From: Bdellovibrionaceae bacterium UBA6776
GTDB taxonomy: Bacteria; Bdellovibrionota; Bdellovibrionia; Bdellovibrionales; UBA1609
Assembly: GCA_002453155.1 (NCBI GenBank)
Contig: DKGG01000032.1
Location: 1-64,000, forward strand
Reading direction: 5' to 3'
DNA: 64,000 bases
Made by a program: the position numbers and the translations under genes. The stretch's first letter is position 1; the number at the start of each line of letters is the position of its first letter. The notes beneath the pieces are model-generated. The model made no database searches and was not told the DNA's origin. It worked only from the letters and a program-made list of their open reading frames with translations. This document shows positions 15,542 through 24,610 of the stretch, piece after piece.

Positions 15542-17215
15542 TCAATATCCTCCTGCAGCACCCTCACCACGGTGGTCAAAAGCGGCCTTCAAGAGACCTT
15601 CGCCAGATCTTTGAACGGCATATACCTTTGCCATCCATCCGGGCTCCACTTTATGTCCCTTTTTCTCAAGAGCGCGAATCAAAAGGGGAGGTAAGCTTTC
15701 CTCGTCCACATAAAGAGTGTTGGGCAAAAATTGGTGATGAAGGCGTGGTGCTTGAACGGCGCGGTCGATGTCCATTTCTCGTCCAATCACACGGTAAAGA
15801 ACCTGTAAAACTCCAGAGATGATGCGAGGTCCGCCAGGGGCTCCCAAGGCCAAAACGGTTTTGCCATCTTTAAGAACAAGGGTTGGAGACATGGAACTGA
15901 GAGGTCTTTTTCCAGGTTCAACCTTATTGGCTTCTCCTTGAACCAACCCGTACATGTTGGGTTCACCCGGTCGGGTGGTGAAATCATCCATTTCATTGTT
16001 TAAAGCAATTCCGTAGCGGTCACTGACCACTCCGGATCCGTAGTTTCCATTGAGAGTGGTTGTGAGTGTCACCGCATTTCCTTTTGAATCCAATACGGTA
16101 AAGTGAGTGGTCTCCGTGGACTCGGAAGGATCAGAGGTATCAATCAAAGGTTTGAGTGGACGCACTTTGCTGGGGCTAATGCCTTTAGCCAGTTTCTTTA
16201 AGGTTTTGTCATTGGTCAGTTGTTCAATGGGATTTTTGAAGAAATCAGGATCGCCAAGAAGGGCTCGACTTCTGAAAGCGCGGTATTCAATTTCTGCCAA
16301 GGTGTGCAACTCGTCTACCGACAGGTAAGGTTTTTTGTGAAGATTTAAAATCTCCATCATAGAAAGGGCCTGAGCGATTACAACGCCACCGCTACTCGGT
16401 GGTGGCATCAAGTAGACATCGTAATTCAAATACTTGGTTTTAATGGGCTGCAGCCAGCGCACTTTGTACTTTTTAAGATCTTCAAGACGGATCACTCCTC
16501 CTTGAGACTTAATGCTAGAAACCAAATCCTTGGCAACGCGTCCTTGGTAAAATCCTTTGGGTCCTTGATCTCGAAAGAGTTTGAGTGCCTTTGCCAATTG
16601 AGGTTGCTTGAAAAGTTCACCGGGAAGATAGAATTTTTTAGAGTCTTTAAAGAAATATTTTTTTCCCGCGGGATTGAAGCGCTTTTCTTGGCCGGAAGTT
16701 TTTGCTGTCCATTCTCCAGAAACATAAAAGCCAGATTCCGCCAGGCTGAGGGCATCTCCAAACAAAGTCTTCCAACGGAGCTTTCCATATTTTTTGTGAA
16801 GTTCATAAAGTCCCATGGGATTTCCAGGAACTCCAATGGCGGCACCACCATCTTGAGAGGATCGGTTTTTGTTCGAGGTGTAAAAGGTGGGGGATGTTTC
16901 TAAAGGTGCGACCTCTCTAAAATCCAATGCCATTGGAACTTCGTTGTTCATTCGAACCAAGGCAAATCCGCCACCGCCAAGGGCGGCATAGTAGGGGGTG
17001 GTCACCGAAAGAGTCAGGCCTGCTGCCACCGCCACATCCACAACATTGCCTCCCATTTTGTGAATTTTCTGGGCGGTTTCCACCGCATAGTGAGAAGGTG
17101 CTGAGATGAGAAATTCATGGCCCTCTGTGGGAATGGCTCGTGATTGAAAGGCCATGAAGAATAAACTGGTTGTGATCAAAAATTTGAAAGATTTGCATAT
17201 TTTAAATGTTTCCAA
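15542..17215 (-). CDS. ggt: Gamma-glutamyltransferase (periplasmic)
   Basis: Ntn-hydrolase that cleaves gamma-glutamyl bonds, for example in glutathione, and processes itself into two subunits. The self-cleavage site and nucleophile Thr is visible in ETTHFTVLD, followed by NGNYGSGVV and NNEMDDF as in the E. coli enzyme; PLSSMSPT and GAPGG follow in the small subunit. I choose the TTG start at 17215 because AAGGAGA lies 5 nt upstream and a signal peptide then begins directly (KFLITTSLFFMAFQSRA). The longer in-frame ATG at 17269 would overlap trmB's upstream region. About 557 residues, of normal length. Confidence 0.92.
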   Translation of the reverse strand: METFKICKSFKFLITTSLFFMAFQSRAIPTEGHEFLISAPSHYAVETAQKIHKMGGNVVDVAVAAGLTLSVTTPYYAALGGGGFALVRMNNEVPMALDFREVAPLETSPTFYTSNKNRSSQDGGAAIGVPGNPMGLYELHKKYGKLRWKTLFGDALSLAESGFYVSGEWTAKTSGQEKRFNPAGKKYFFKDSKKFYLPGELFKQPQLAKALKLFRDQGPKGFYQGRVAKDLVSSIKSQGGVIRLEDLKKYKVRWLQPIKTKYLNYDVYLMPPPSSGGVVIAQALSMMEILNLHKKPYLSVDELHTLAEIEYRAFRSRALLGDPDFFKNPIEQLTNDKTLKKLAKGISPSKVRPLKPLIDTSDPSESTETTHFTVLDSKGNAVTLTTTLNGNYGSGVVSDRYGIALNNEMDDFTTRPGEPNMYGLVQGEANKVEPGKRPLSSMSPTLVLKDGKTVLALGAPGGPRIISGVLQVLYRVIGREMDIDRAVQAPRLHHQFLPNTLYVDEESLPPLLIRALEKKGHKVEPGWMAKVYAVQRSGEGLLKAAFDHRGEGAAGGY

Positions 17216-17276
17216 GTGATTCTCCTTGAAAGTGTCTTGCCCATTAAGATTTTTAGATAGTAAGTCCATACATACT

Positions 17277-17978
17277 ATGTCTAAGGGTGCACAACTTCAA
17301 CTGACCAAAACTCGCGATCTTCCCAACCCCAACGAGTACGTTCTCGCGTTGCTCGGTGAATATTCTCCATGGGCCTTTGATGAAGAGCGAGCGCCACAGC
17401 TCAAGGGACAGTGGAGAGAGGAATTCAAAGTTTCTGAAGATCATCCTGTGGATTTAGAAATCGGCACAGGAAATGGCTTTCATTTTGGACACTTGGCGCT
17501 TTCCACTCCAAAGAGATGTTTGGTAGGGATTGAGTTGAAGTACAAACCGTTGATTCAGTCCATTCGCCGAGTGGTTCGAGAACGGGGAACCAATGCGCGA
17601 ATTTGCAGATACAATGCACGCATGGTGAAGGATCTTTTTGCGCCCGAAGAATTGAATGATGTGTACATCCACTTTCCAGATCCATGGGAAAAAGAAAGCC
17701 GCAAGAAGCACCGCTTGATTCAAGCTGAATTTTTAGACGAACTGTTTGAATTGCAAAAGCTAGGTTCCAAAATTTATTTCAAAACAGACAGTCGGGATTA
17801 TTTTGATTGGGCTTTGGAAGTTTTTGTGTCTTCCAAGTATAAAATGTTGGGACACAGTTTTGATCTTCACAATTCAGAGTGGGCAGAAGCGAATTTCATC
17901 ACCCACTTTGAGCGACTCTTTCTCCGCAAAGGGCTTCCCATCCACTATGCGGAGCTTTTAAAATCCGAAGATATCTAA
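17277..17978 (+). CDS. trmB: tRNA (guanine-N7-)-methyltransferase
   Basis: Uses S-adenosylmethionine to form 7-methylguanosine at position 46 of tRNA. The SAM-binding EIGTGNG is near residue 63, and the family signature FPDPWEKESRKKHRL is near residue 135; TDSRDYFDWA follows. It has 233 residues from ATG 17277; the earlier in-frame ATG at 17226 lies within the ggt leader region. No SD is seen before ATG 17277. Its TAA interlocks with the stop of the convergent lipoprotein gene (CTAA, 17975-17978). Confidence 0.93.
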   Translation: MSKGAQLQLTKTRDLPNPNEYVLALLGEYSPWAFDEERAPQLKGQWREEFKVSEDHPVDLEIGTGNGFHFGHLALSTPKRCLVGIELKYKPLIQSIRRVVRERGTNARICRYNARMVKDLFAPEELNDVYIHFPDPWEKESRKKHRLIQAEFLDELFELQKLGSKIYFKTDSRDYFDWALEVFVSSKYKMLGHSFDLHNSEWAEANFITHFERLFLRKGLPIHYAELLKSEDI

Positions 17979-19303
17979 TTTAAAGCCTTGGGACAGTCTA
18001 CGGGCATGCGCTCACGATAAAGTCCATCGGTCATGTGGGTGATCGGAACTGCAGATTCCGGAACCCAAAAATCAGTGTTCTTTGAGTAGAAATTTTCGAT
18101 GTTTCCTCGAATGGGCAAGGCGCTAAATTTCACTGAATACGCATAGTAGGGAAGTGGTTTTTGGTTGTGTTTGAATAGGTAGCGAAAGGACATGGTTTGC
18201 CCGGGAGCCAAAGGAACGGGAACATAGCCATTTTCAGGAGTGTTTCCTTCCAAGTAAACCACACCATCTTCAAGGCGAGAGCAATATTCATTTGCTTGAA
18301 ATGTGCGATTTCCAATTCCGTAAGAGGTGCTCGGGAGTGTCAATGGCAGTTCAATGGTCTGAGTGTAGGCGGAAGGGTTGGTGATGGTGAGGTATCCCAT
18401 GGGAAATCCAGGTCCACCATTGATCAAACTGGTTTTTTCAAAATTGGTACTGGGCACATTGTCTCCATAAAATCCCGTGCTGAATGAGGGCTCGACGATC
18501 AAATCCTTGATGGGTTCTTTGATGGTAAAAATTTTGGACACCTGCACTTCATCGAAATTCCTGGAATGAACATACACGCGACAGCTTTGAGAAGTGGAAG
18601 TTCGAGTGGGGCTGACTTTTGTTTGCTGAGAGTTTTTCCAATCAATGTCTCCAAGGTTTCGAAGGCTTTGAGCATCCCAAAGGGCCGGGTAAATGGAATC
18701 CTCACAGATAAGTTTGACCAGATCGGCATTGTTTCTTTGAAACTGAGCTTGAATTTTTTGAAGTTCATCTTTGAAGATCATGGAATTGTCTTTCAACTCT
18801 TGGCCATCACTCCAACTTTTTAAAACAACTCCGGGTTGAGCGTTTGATGAAAATTTAAGTCCATTGATTTTAAAACTGTGACGGTGATTTTTTGGACTGG
18901 TGGCAACAAATTGAAAATCACACTTTCCACCGCCAAATTTCAGCAGATCGAAGATCAGAGATTCAGGAATCATGGAGCCAAGTTTGACAGTTTTGAGGGG
19001 AAGTTCGCGGTGTGCAGTTGCGGACTGATCTTTGACCGTGCAGCTGACATCCACTTTGAACTGATCGAAGGGAGCAGGTTCGGGGAAATCAATAAAGTCA
19101 TCAATGGACCATTCCATAGGGAGGTCTTTTTCGAAATTTTTAACCTGGAGGGATTTTTCCGCGGACCTGAGAACCGGGGAAGGGATTTTTCGTTTCTCCA
19201 CAATGGGAGGTGGGGCCTGGGGAGTGACTTCGTCCTGGGAGCAAGAAACCATTCCAAAAGTTAAGACAGCGATCATCCCAAATGGGATTGTGTTCATTTT
19301 CAT
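17975..19303 (-). CDS. Lipoprotein of unknown function
   Basis: 442 residues with a type II signal peptide: hydrophobic segment, then FGMVSC at about residues 16-21, where the lipid-modified Cys is expected. A proline-rich linker (about 28-45) follows. The body has no motif I recognise; it reads as beta-rich with repeated Thr/Ser patches. There are several cysteines after the lipobox (for example CTVKDQ, CDFQF, CEDS, CRVYV), so disulfides are possible. An SD-type GGAG lies 8 nt before the ATG. The gene stands alone, flanked by a convergent trmB and by an inverted-repeat element upstream. Confidence 0.75.
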   Translation of the reverse strand: MKMNTIPFGMIAVLTFGMVSCSQDEVTPQAPPPIVEKRKIPSPVLRSAEKSLQVKNFEKDLPMEWSIDDFIDFPEPAPFDQFKVDVSCTVKDQSATAHRELPLKTVKLGSMIPESLIFDLLKFGGGKCDFQFVATSPKNHRHSFKINGLKFSSNAQPGVVLKSWSDGQELKDNSMIFKDELQKIQAQFQRNNADLVKLICEDSIYPALWDAQSLRNLGDIDWKNSQQTKVSPTRTSTSQSCRVYVHSRNFDEVQVSKIFTIKEPIKDLIVEPSFSTGFYGDNVPSTNFEKTSLINGGPGFPMGYLTITNPSAYTQTIELPLTLPSTSYGIGNRTFQANEYCSRLEDGVVYLEGNTPENGYVPVPLAPGQTMSFRYLFKHNQKPLPYYAYSVKFSALPIRGNIENFYSKNTDFWVPESAVPITHMTDGLYRERMPVDCPKALN

Positions 19304-19353
19304 AGCATTTTCTCCTTTGTTCCCCCCTCACATCGCAATCCCAATGCCACCCT

Positions 19354-19462
19354 CGATTTAGGTGCCACCCCAAAAAGACCAGCTTCAAAATCTGTAAGCG
19401 CAGCATTAGACGCTACGTATACAGATTTTGGTACCTGGCACCTAAATCGTGGCACCTAAATC
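19354..19462. repeat. Nested inverted repeat built on TGGCACCTAAATC
   Basis: CGATTTAGGTGCCA (19354-19367) is the exact reverse complement of 19436-19449. A second copy of TGGCACCTAAATC follows immediately at 19450-19462. Inside, CAAAATCTGTA (19386-19396) pairs perfectly with 19420-19430, and AGCG/CGCT closes the centre. The element fills the gap between the ferredoxin stop, which it touches, and the lipoprotein leader. It could act as a transcription terminator or RNA stabiliser for fdx, or be a dispersed palindromic element. A related GTGGCACCTTAATTA occurs at about 37313-37327. Confidence 0.7.
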
Positions 19463-19748
19463 ACCAGTAGGTGGTGTCGATGAGGATGTCGCCGAGAACT
19501 TGGGTTTGGCAGGAAATTCTTTCATTCGGCGCCAGATGGTAGCGTTGTCTTAAGAACAGCTCGGTGTCGTTGGGTGGAGAAAGATGGCTTTCGCCACCAT
19601 AAACTTGAATTTTACATTTGCCGCAAACGCCGTCACCTTGGCAGGAGCTGGCCACGGGCATTTGATTTTTTCGGAGAGTGGCCATCAAATTGTCGCCGTT
19701 CTCACAAAAAATGGGAGCGTGCTGTTTTTGAAAGCTGATCAAAGGCAT
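19461..19748 (-). CDS. 2Fe-2S ferredoxin
   Basis: Small electron-transfer protein (95 residues). Ligand cysteines are visible as C-x5-C-x2-C (CQGDGVCGKC) and a fourth Cys in ISCQTQV about 35 residues later, the spacing of adrenodoxin/ISC-type or other plant-fold ferredoxins. The partner reductase is not apparent in the neighbourhood, although a flavoprotein (trxB) lies 1 kb away. It is divergent from the SDR gene (44 bp). There is no clear SD. Confidence 0.85.
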   Translation of the reverse strand: MPLISFQKQHAPIFCENGDNLMATLRKNQMPVASSCQGDGVCGKCKIQVYGGESHLSPPNDTELFLRQRYHLAPNERISCQTQVLGDILIDTTYW

Positions 19749-19792
19749 AAGAAGATCTTGCTCTCTTTCTTTGGAGCAGGCAAACCCAAGTC

Positions 19793-20482
19793 ATGGCAAA
19801 GGAAAAGGTACTGATTTTAGGAGCCAGTCGGGGGCTTGGGGCCGCGTTGGCTCGAGAGATCCTCTCTCAAGATCAAAATGCACCAGCCACTGAAGTTTTC
19901 GGCGTGGCTCGAAAAGAGCAACACCTTGAAACCCTCCAAAAAGAACTGGGCTCTCGCTTCCAATTTCAAAGACTGGATCTTTCGAAAGTGGAATCTCAGG
20001 ACACCTTTGATTCCTTACTGAATGAGATTGCTGCGAAAAAAATTATCTATGTTGCAGGTGGGGGGCCTTTTGGATCCTTCGAGCATCGTCCTTTTGAATC
20101 TCATCAATGGGCTTGGAGGGTAACCTTTGAAGGTGCTGCTCGGACTTGCCATTGGGCTCTTCGACAGTCTTTGCCACCTCAGGTGATCTTGGTGGGTTCT
20201 ACCATTTGTGAAAACCAAGGGGACCGTCATGCGGCCTCCTATGCGGCGGCGAAACATGCCTTGAAGGGGCTTTACGAAAGCCTTCGATTGGAAGCTCCAG
20301 ATTGGGATTTGCGCATGGTTTCGCCAGGGTATTTGGACACAGAGCTTCTCCCCAAAAATGCACCTGTGAGATACAAGGAAGTTTGGGATCCCCAAAAAGT
20401 CGCCCAAGAAATTGTGGAGTGGATGAAACAGAAATCCAACCATGGCGACCACAAGGTGTACCCTCCGTACCCTGAAAATTGA
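19793..20482 (+). CDS. Short-chain dehydrogenase/reductase
   Basis: NAD(P)-dependent oxidoreductase of the classical SDR type, 229 residues. The Rossmann motif GASRGLG is at about residues 10-16. The substrate-site Ser is in VGSTICE, and the YxxxK pair is in YAAAKHALKG. The basic residue following the glycine motif (Arg) may favour NADP, but this is weak. The substrate is unknown. The gene is 41 nt upstream of trxB and probably co-transcribed. Confidence 0.85.
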   Translation: MAKEKVLILGASRGLGAALAREILSQDQNAPATEVFGVARKEQHLETLQKELGSRFQFQRLDLSKVESQDTFDSLLNEIAAKKIIYVAGGGPFGSFEHRPFESHQWAWRVTFEGAARTCHWALRQSLPPQVILVGSTICENQGDRHAASYAAAKHALKGLYESLRLEAPDWDLRMVSPGYLDTELLPKNAPVRYKEVWDPQKVAQEIVEWMKQKSNHGDHKVYPPYPEN

Positions 20483-20523
20483 ATTTTGAGTTTTTGAAAG
20501 CGAAGAGTGAAAGGACTTTTGAA

Positions 20524-21462
20524 ATGGAAAAGAAAGTGGAAAACGTCATTATTATTGGATCCGGTCCCGCAGGATTTACCGCAGCAATCTATGCAGCGCG
20601 AGCAAATCTCGAACCCCTTATGATTGAAGGTTATGAGTCCGGTGGACAATTGATGACTACAACGGAAGTTGAAAACTATCCTGGTTTTGTCGATGGAATC
20701 ATGGGTCCTGAGTTGATGACGGTTATGAGAAAACAAGCCGAGCGATTTCAAACTCGATTCATCACCAAGAACGTGACCAAAGTGGATTTCTCTACGAAGC
20801 CGTTTAAAGTTTGGGTGGATCAAGATCTTTATGAAGCAAAGACCGTTATCATTTGCACCGGTGCCAGCGCAAAGTATCTTGGGCTTGAAAGTGAAAAGCG
20901 ATTGTTGGGTCGTGGTGTTTCTGCATGTGCCACCTGTGATGGAGCCTTCTTTAAGGATCAAGAAGTTTGTGTCGTTGGAGGTGGAGACACCGCCATGGAA
21001 GAAGCCAACTTTCTAACCCGTTTCGCGAAACATGTTCACATCATTCACCGTCGCAATGAATTTCGTGCTTCCAAAATTATGGTGGATCGAGCCCTTAAAA
21101 ATCCTAAAATTTCTGTGATTTACAATTCCGAGTTGGCCGAAGTGGTTGGTGAAAAAGGCGTTACAGGAATTAAAGTGCGCAACACTGAAACAGGTGATGT
21201 TTCCGAGATGGCAATGGACGGAGTATTTATCGCCATTGGGCACAAACCCAACACCGATCTTTTTAAAGACCAAATCGAAACCAATGATGTGGGTTACATT
21301 TTGACCAAAGGAAAGTCGACTTACACATCTGTTTCTGGAGTTTTTGCGGCGGGTGATGTTCAAGATCCCATTTATCGTCAAGCGGTCTCTGCTGCGGGTT
21401 CTGGATGTATGGCTGCCATAGATGCGGAACGGTGGTTGGAATCTCAAGAAGAAAATCACTAA
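20524..21462 (+). CDS. trxB: Thioredoxin reductase
   Basis: NADPH-dependent flavoprotein that reduces thioredoxin. The FAD site IIGSGPAGFTAA is at the N-terminus, the redox pair CATC is in ACATCDGAFF, the NADPH site is VVGGGDTAMEEA and the C-terminal FAD motif is FAAGDVQDP. The start at ATG 20524 (AAAGGA 9 nt upstream) gives 312 residues, the usual size; an upstream in-frame TTG would add 15 residues. It is followed 16 nt later by a receiver-domain protein. Confidence 0.95.
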   Translation: MEKKVENVIIIGSGPAGFTAAIYAARANLEPLMIEGYESGGQLMTTTEVENYPGFVDGIMGPELMTVMRKQAERFQTRFITKNVTKVDFSTKPFKVWVDQDLYEAKTVIICTGASAKYLGLESEKRLLGRGVSACATCDGAFFKDQEVCVVGGGDTAMEEANFLTRFAKHVHIIHRRNEFRASKIMVDRALKNPKISVIYNSELAEVVGEKGVTGIKVRNTETGDVSEMAMDGVFIAIGHKPNTDLFKDQIETNDVGYILTKGKSTYTSVSGVFAAGDVQDPIYRQAVSAAGSGCMAAIDAERWLESQEENH

Positions 21463-21478
21463 AGAGTCGGAACCCTCA

Positions 21479-21967
21479 ATGAAAAAAATCAACGCCAAGG
21501 ATTTGGTGGCAAAAATTGAGCGAATTACAAAAGAGCGGATGGCAAAGGATGACGTCATCTCTTTTGAAGACCTTAAAAAACTCAAGTCAAAGGCCTCTCA
21601 GTTCACCTTACTCATAATCGAAGATGATGAAACCGTTCGAGGTGTTTTAAAAAGAGTCTTTGAAAGAGAGGACTATAAAGTTCTTGTGGCTTCGGATGGC
21701 ACTCAGCTTTCAAGCGTGCTTGATGGAGCTTCTATTGATTTGATCATATTGGATATAGGTCTTCCCTGGATCAATGGCTTTGAATTGGCAGAGCTGATGA
21801 AGCAGCATGAAGACTTAAGTGACATTCCACTGATCTTTATCAGTGGAATGAACAGCAAAGAAGATATCAAGCGAGGATTCGAAGTTGGGGCTGATGATTA
21901 CATCACCAAACCCTTCGACCTAGAAAAGATCAAAAAGGCCGTCAAAACCCTGATCCAGATCTCTTGA
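21479..21967 (+). CDS. Single-domain response regulator (CheY-like) with N-terminal extension
   Basis: 162 residues. A charged, probably helical extension (about 1-40, Lys/Glu-rich) precedes a receiver domain with acidic pair EDDE, phospho-acceptor Asp in LIILDIGLP, the conserved Ser in FISGM and Lys in ITKPFD. No output domain is present, so it probably acts by protein contact. It lies 16 nt after trxB, which raises the possibility of redox-linked expression, but no partner kinase is nearby. Confidence 0.85.
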   Translation: MKKINAKDLVAKIERITKERMAKDDVISFEDLKKLKSKASQFTLLIIEDDETVRGVLKRVFEREDYKVLVASDGTQLSSVLDGASIDLIILDIGLPWINGFELAELMKQHEDLSDIPLIFISGMNSKEDIKRGFEVGADDYITKPFDLEKIKKAVKTLIQIS

Positions 21968-21990
21968 GAGCCGAGAGCCGGATTTCTTTT

Positions 21991-23712
21991 TTAAGAAAGC
22001 AGAGTCTTGGGCATTCCTTTGGGGATCGCGCTCAAGAGTTTTTTGGTGTAGTCGTGCTGAGGATTTTCGTAAATCCCAACCGCTGTGTTCATCTCGACCA
22101 CTTGGCCGTTGTACATCACAGCCACTTCGTCAGAAATAAATTTCACCACAGCAAGGTCATGGGAAATAAACACATAGGTCAAATTCAGCTCTTCTTGAAG
22201 CTCCAACAAAAGGTTCAAGATTTGAGCTTGAATGGAAACATCCAATGCAGAAACAGACTCATCACAAATAATAAACTCAGGCTCAACAGCCAGTGCGCGT
22301 GCAATACAGATCCGTTGGCGTTGTCCTCCCGAAAATTCATGGGGATAACGGTTCAACATGGATGCGCTTAAGCCGACACGGTCCATAAGTTTTGCGGCCA
22401 TATCCAAACGTTCGGATTTGGAACTGCCTAATTTATGAATTACCATAGGTTCCATCAATGCGGCACCAATGGTCATTCGTGGGTTCAAAGAGGCATATGG
22501 ATCTTGGAAAATGATCTGCATTTTCCGTCTCATGGCGCGCATGTCGCTTTTATTCAATCCAGTGACATCTACACCGTTGTAACGAACTTCACCCGCAGTG
22601 GGTTCAATCAAGCGCAAGATGGTGCGACCTAAAGTGGTCTTTCCACAACCGGATTCACCCACAAGACCTAAGGTGCGGCCTTTGCGAACGGTCAGCGACA
22701 CATCATCAACGGCTTTCACCCAAGATTGAACTCCACCGAAAAAACCTTTCTTCAAAGGAAAGTGTTTCTTTAAGCTTTTGATTTCTAAAAGAGGAGTTTG
22801 AGAATCTGAAATGGGACGAATTTCTTTTGCAGCTTTCAAAACAGATTGGTCGGGAGTTTTTTCCTTACCATCAGGAGTCATGAAATCGCTGACCACAGGA
22901 AGCCGGCGAGGGTGCTCATCCAAACTTGGACGGCAGGCCAACAATCCCTTGGTGTAAGGATGTTGTGGTTTTTTAAACAAAGCTTCCGTGGAGTTTTTCT
23001 CCACGATGTCCCCACGGTACATCACAACCACTTCGTCAGAAATGTCCGCGATCACTCCAAGATCATGGGTGATGAACAATACGCTCATTCCATATTTCTT
23101 TTGAAGATCTGCAATCAAATCCAAAATTTGTTTTTGAATGGTCACATCCAAAGCTGTGGTGGGCTCATCCGCAATCAAAAGGTCAGGATTGCAAGAAATT
23201 GCCATGGCAATCATCACCCGCTGACGTTGTCCACCACTCATCTCATGAGGGTAGCTTTTGATGCGCTCGGAAGGGTTGGGAATTCCCACCTGATCCAAAA
23301 GCTCAATGGCCCGCTCCCAAGCTTCTGCTTTGGACATCTTTTCGTGAAGGATTAAGCTTTCACAGATTTGATCGCCCACGGTGAACACAGGGTTTAAGCT
23401 GGTCATGGGCTCTTGAAAAATCATGGAAATGCGCTTTCCACGGATTTTTCTCATTTGGGATTCTGAATTTTTTAACAGGTCTTTTCCTTCAAAGAGGATT
23501 TGTCCGGTAGTGACTTTCCCAGGAGGGTTGGGAATCAAACCCATAATGGCCAAAGAGCTTACGCTCTTTCCAGATCCAGATTCTCCCACCAAACCTACGG
23601 TTTTCCCTTTTGGAATATCAAAAGAAATCTTTTTAACGGCGGTGACAGTTCCATCATCAGTTTGGAACTCAACGGTCAAATCCTTAATTTCAATCAATGA
23701 GTTTGAACTCAT
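21991..23712 (-). CDS. Fused two-domain ATPase of a peptide ABC importer (OppDF/YejF-type)
   Basis: 573 residues containing two complete ABC ATPase domains. Domain 1: Walker A GESGSGKS (43-50), signature SGGQRQR (about 159-165), Walker B LLIADEP (178-184). Domain 2: GESGCGKT (352-359), SGGQRQR (461-467), IICDES (481-486). The start at ATG 23712 follows AAGGAG by 5 nt; the longer frame from 23781 overlaps the preceding permease gene. It powers the OppB/OppC permeases just upstream (22 nt gap). Fused ATPases of this kind are typical of YejF, so it may also serve the ATPase-less YejB/YejE-like permeases at 2865-4906. It is convergent with the receiver-domain gene. Confidence 0.93.
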   Translation of the reverse strand: MSSNSLIEIKDLTVEFQTDDGTVTAVKKISFDIPKGKTVGLVGESGSGKSVSSLAIMGLIPNPPGKVTTGQILFEGKDLLKNSESQMRKIRGKRISMIFQEPMTSLNPVFTVGDQICESLILHEKMSKAEAWERAIELLDQVGIPNPSERIKSYPHEMSGGQRQRVMIAMAISCNPDLLIADEPTTALDVTIQKQILDLIADLQKKYGMSVLFITHDLGVIADISDEVVVMYRGDIVEKNSTEALFKKPQHPYTKGLLACRPSLDEHPRRLPVVSDFMTPDGKEKTPDQSVLKAAKEIRPISDSQTPLLEIKSLKKHFPLKKGFFGGVQSWVKAVDDVSLTVRKGRTLGLVGESGCGKTTLGRTILRLIEPTAGEVRYNGVDVTGLNKSDMRAMRRKMQIIFQDPYASLNPRMTIGAALMEPMVIHKLGSSKSERLDMAAKLMDRVGLSASMLNRYPHEFSGGQRQRICIARALAVEPEFIICDESVSALDVSIQAQILNLLLELQEELNLTYVFISHDLAVVKFISDEVAVMYNGQVVEMNTAVGIYENPQHDYTKKLLSAIPKGMPKTLLS

Positions 23713-23734
23713 CTTTACTCCTTGTCGTCGGACT

Positions 23735-24610
23735 CTACTTGTCCCTGAGTTTCGGATCTGTGGCGTCACGAACTGCATCATTGAACAGGGTGAAAGCCAA
23801 CACTAAGAAGAACATAAAAACCGTTGCTGCGGCAAGCCCCCACCAAACCCCACGAGAAAGTTCAAGCTTTGCGTCGCTGATCATCATTCCCCACGAAGGA
23901 GTTCCGGGCTCTACTCCAAGTCCCAAATAACTAAGGATCACTTCAGACTTGATCGCAGAGACAAAACCCAAAGAAAAGCTGATCAGAATCAAATGCAGGG
24001 TGTTTGGAAGAATATGGACAAAGATGCGACGGGCATGGCTTGCACCCATGGAGAACGCTCCTTGGACGTATTCTTGACCCCGTTGCTTGATGAATTCACT
24101 GCGCACCAAGCGACAGTGTCCCACCCAGGAGGTCAATCCAATGGCAAGGCACAGGGTTTTAAGGCCTGGCCCCGAAACAAAGGAAAAGGCCACCAGCAAA
24201 AGAATGTAAGGGATGTTGTCCAGCGTGGAGTAAAACCAAGTGATCAATTCATCCACCAGGCCACCAAAGTAACCGGCAAGAGCCCCTAAGAGAGTCCCAA
24301 TCAATACAGAAAGACCCGCTCCCACGAATCCGACGATCAAGGAGGTTACGGTTCCATGTGCGGCTCGAGCCAAAACATCACGGCCAAAAAGATCTGTTCC
24401 AAACCAATGTGCTGAACTGGGAGCCTGGTAAGGAATGGTGTTGTCGACCAAGGAATAGCTTGTAAAGACCAGGTCCATGGCGCAAAGAGCCGCCAGCCCA
24501 ATATAGGCAATGATGATCCAAAAGCTGACCACAGCAATTCGATTTTTCTTAATCTTTCGAATTGCATCGGCCCAAAGGCTTCGACCTTGAGTGTTTTGAG
24601 CGGAAGTCAT
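23735..24610 (-). CDS. Peptide ABC transporter permease (OppC/DppC-like)
   Basis: Inner-membrane permease, 291 residues. An N-terminal helix (about 24-45) is followed by HWFGTDLFGRDVLARA, the OppC/DppC signature, then the remaining helices and a coupling loop around YVQGAFSMGASHARRIFVH. The C-terminus DATDPKLRDK is typical. It overlaps oppB by 4 nt. Together with the binding protein and fused ATPase it forms a complete importer. Confidence 0.92.
   Translation of the reverse strand: MTSAQNTQGRSLWADAIRKIKKNRIAVVSFWIIIAYIGLAALCAMDLVFTSYSLVDNTIPYQAPSSAHWFGTDLFGRDVLARAAHGTVTSLIVGFVGAGLSVLIGTLLGALAGYFGGLVDELITWFYSTLDNIPYILLLVAFSFVSGPGLKTLCLAIGLTSWVGHCRLVRSEFIKQRGQEYVQGAFSMGASHARRIFVHILPNTLHLILISFSLGFVSAIKSEVILSYLGLGVEPGTPSWGMMISDAKLELSRGVWWGLAAATVFMFFLVLAFTLFNDAVRDATDPKLRDK

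Noticed and set aside
20015..20961. Long minus-strand frames opposite the SDR and trxB
   Set aside because: The plus-strand genes have complete family motifs; the antisense frames are shadows.
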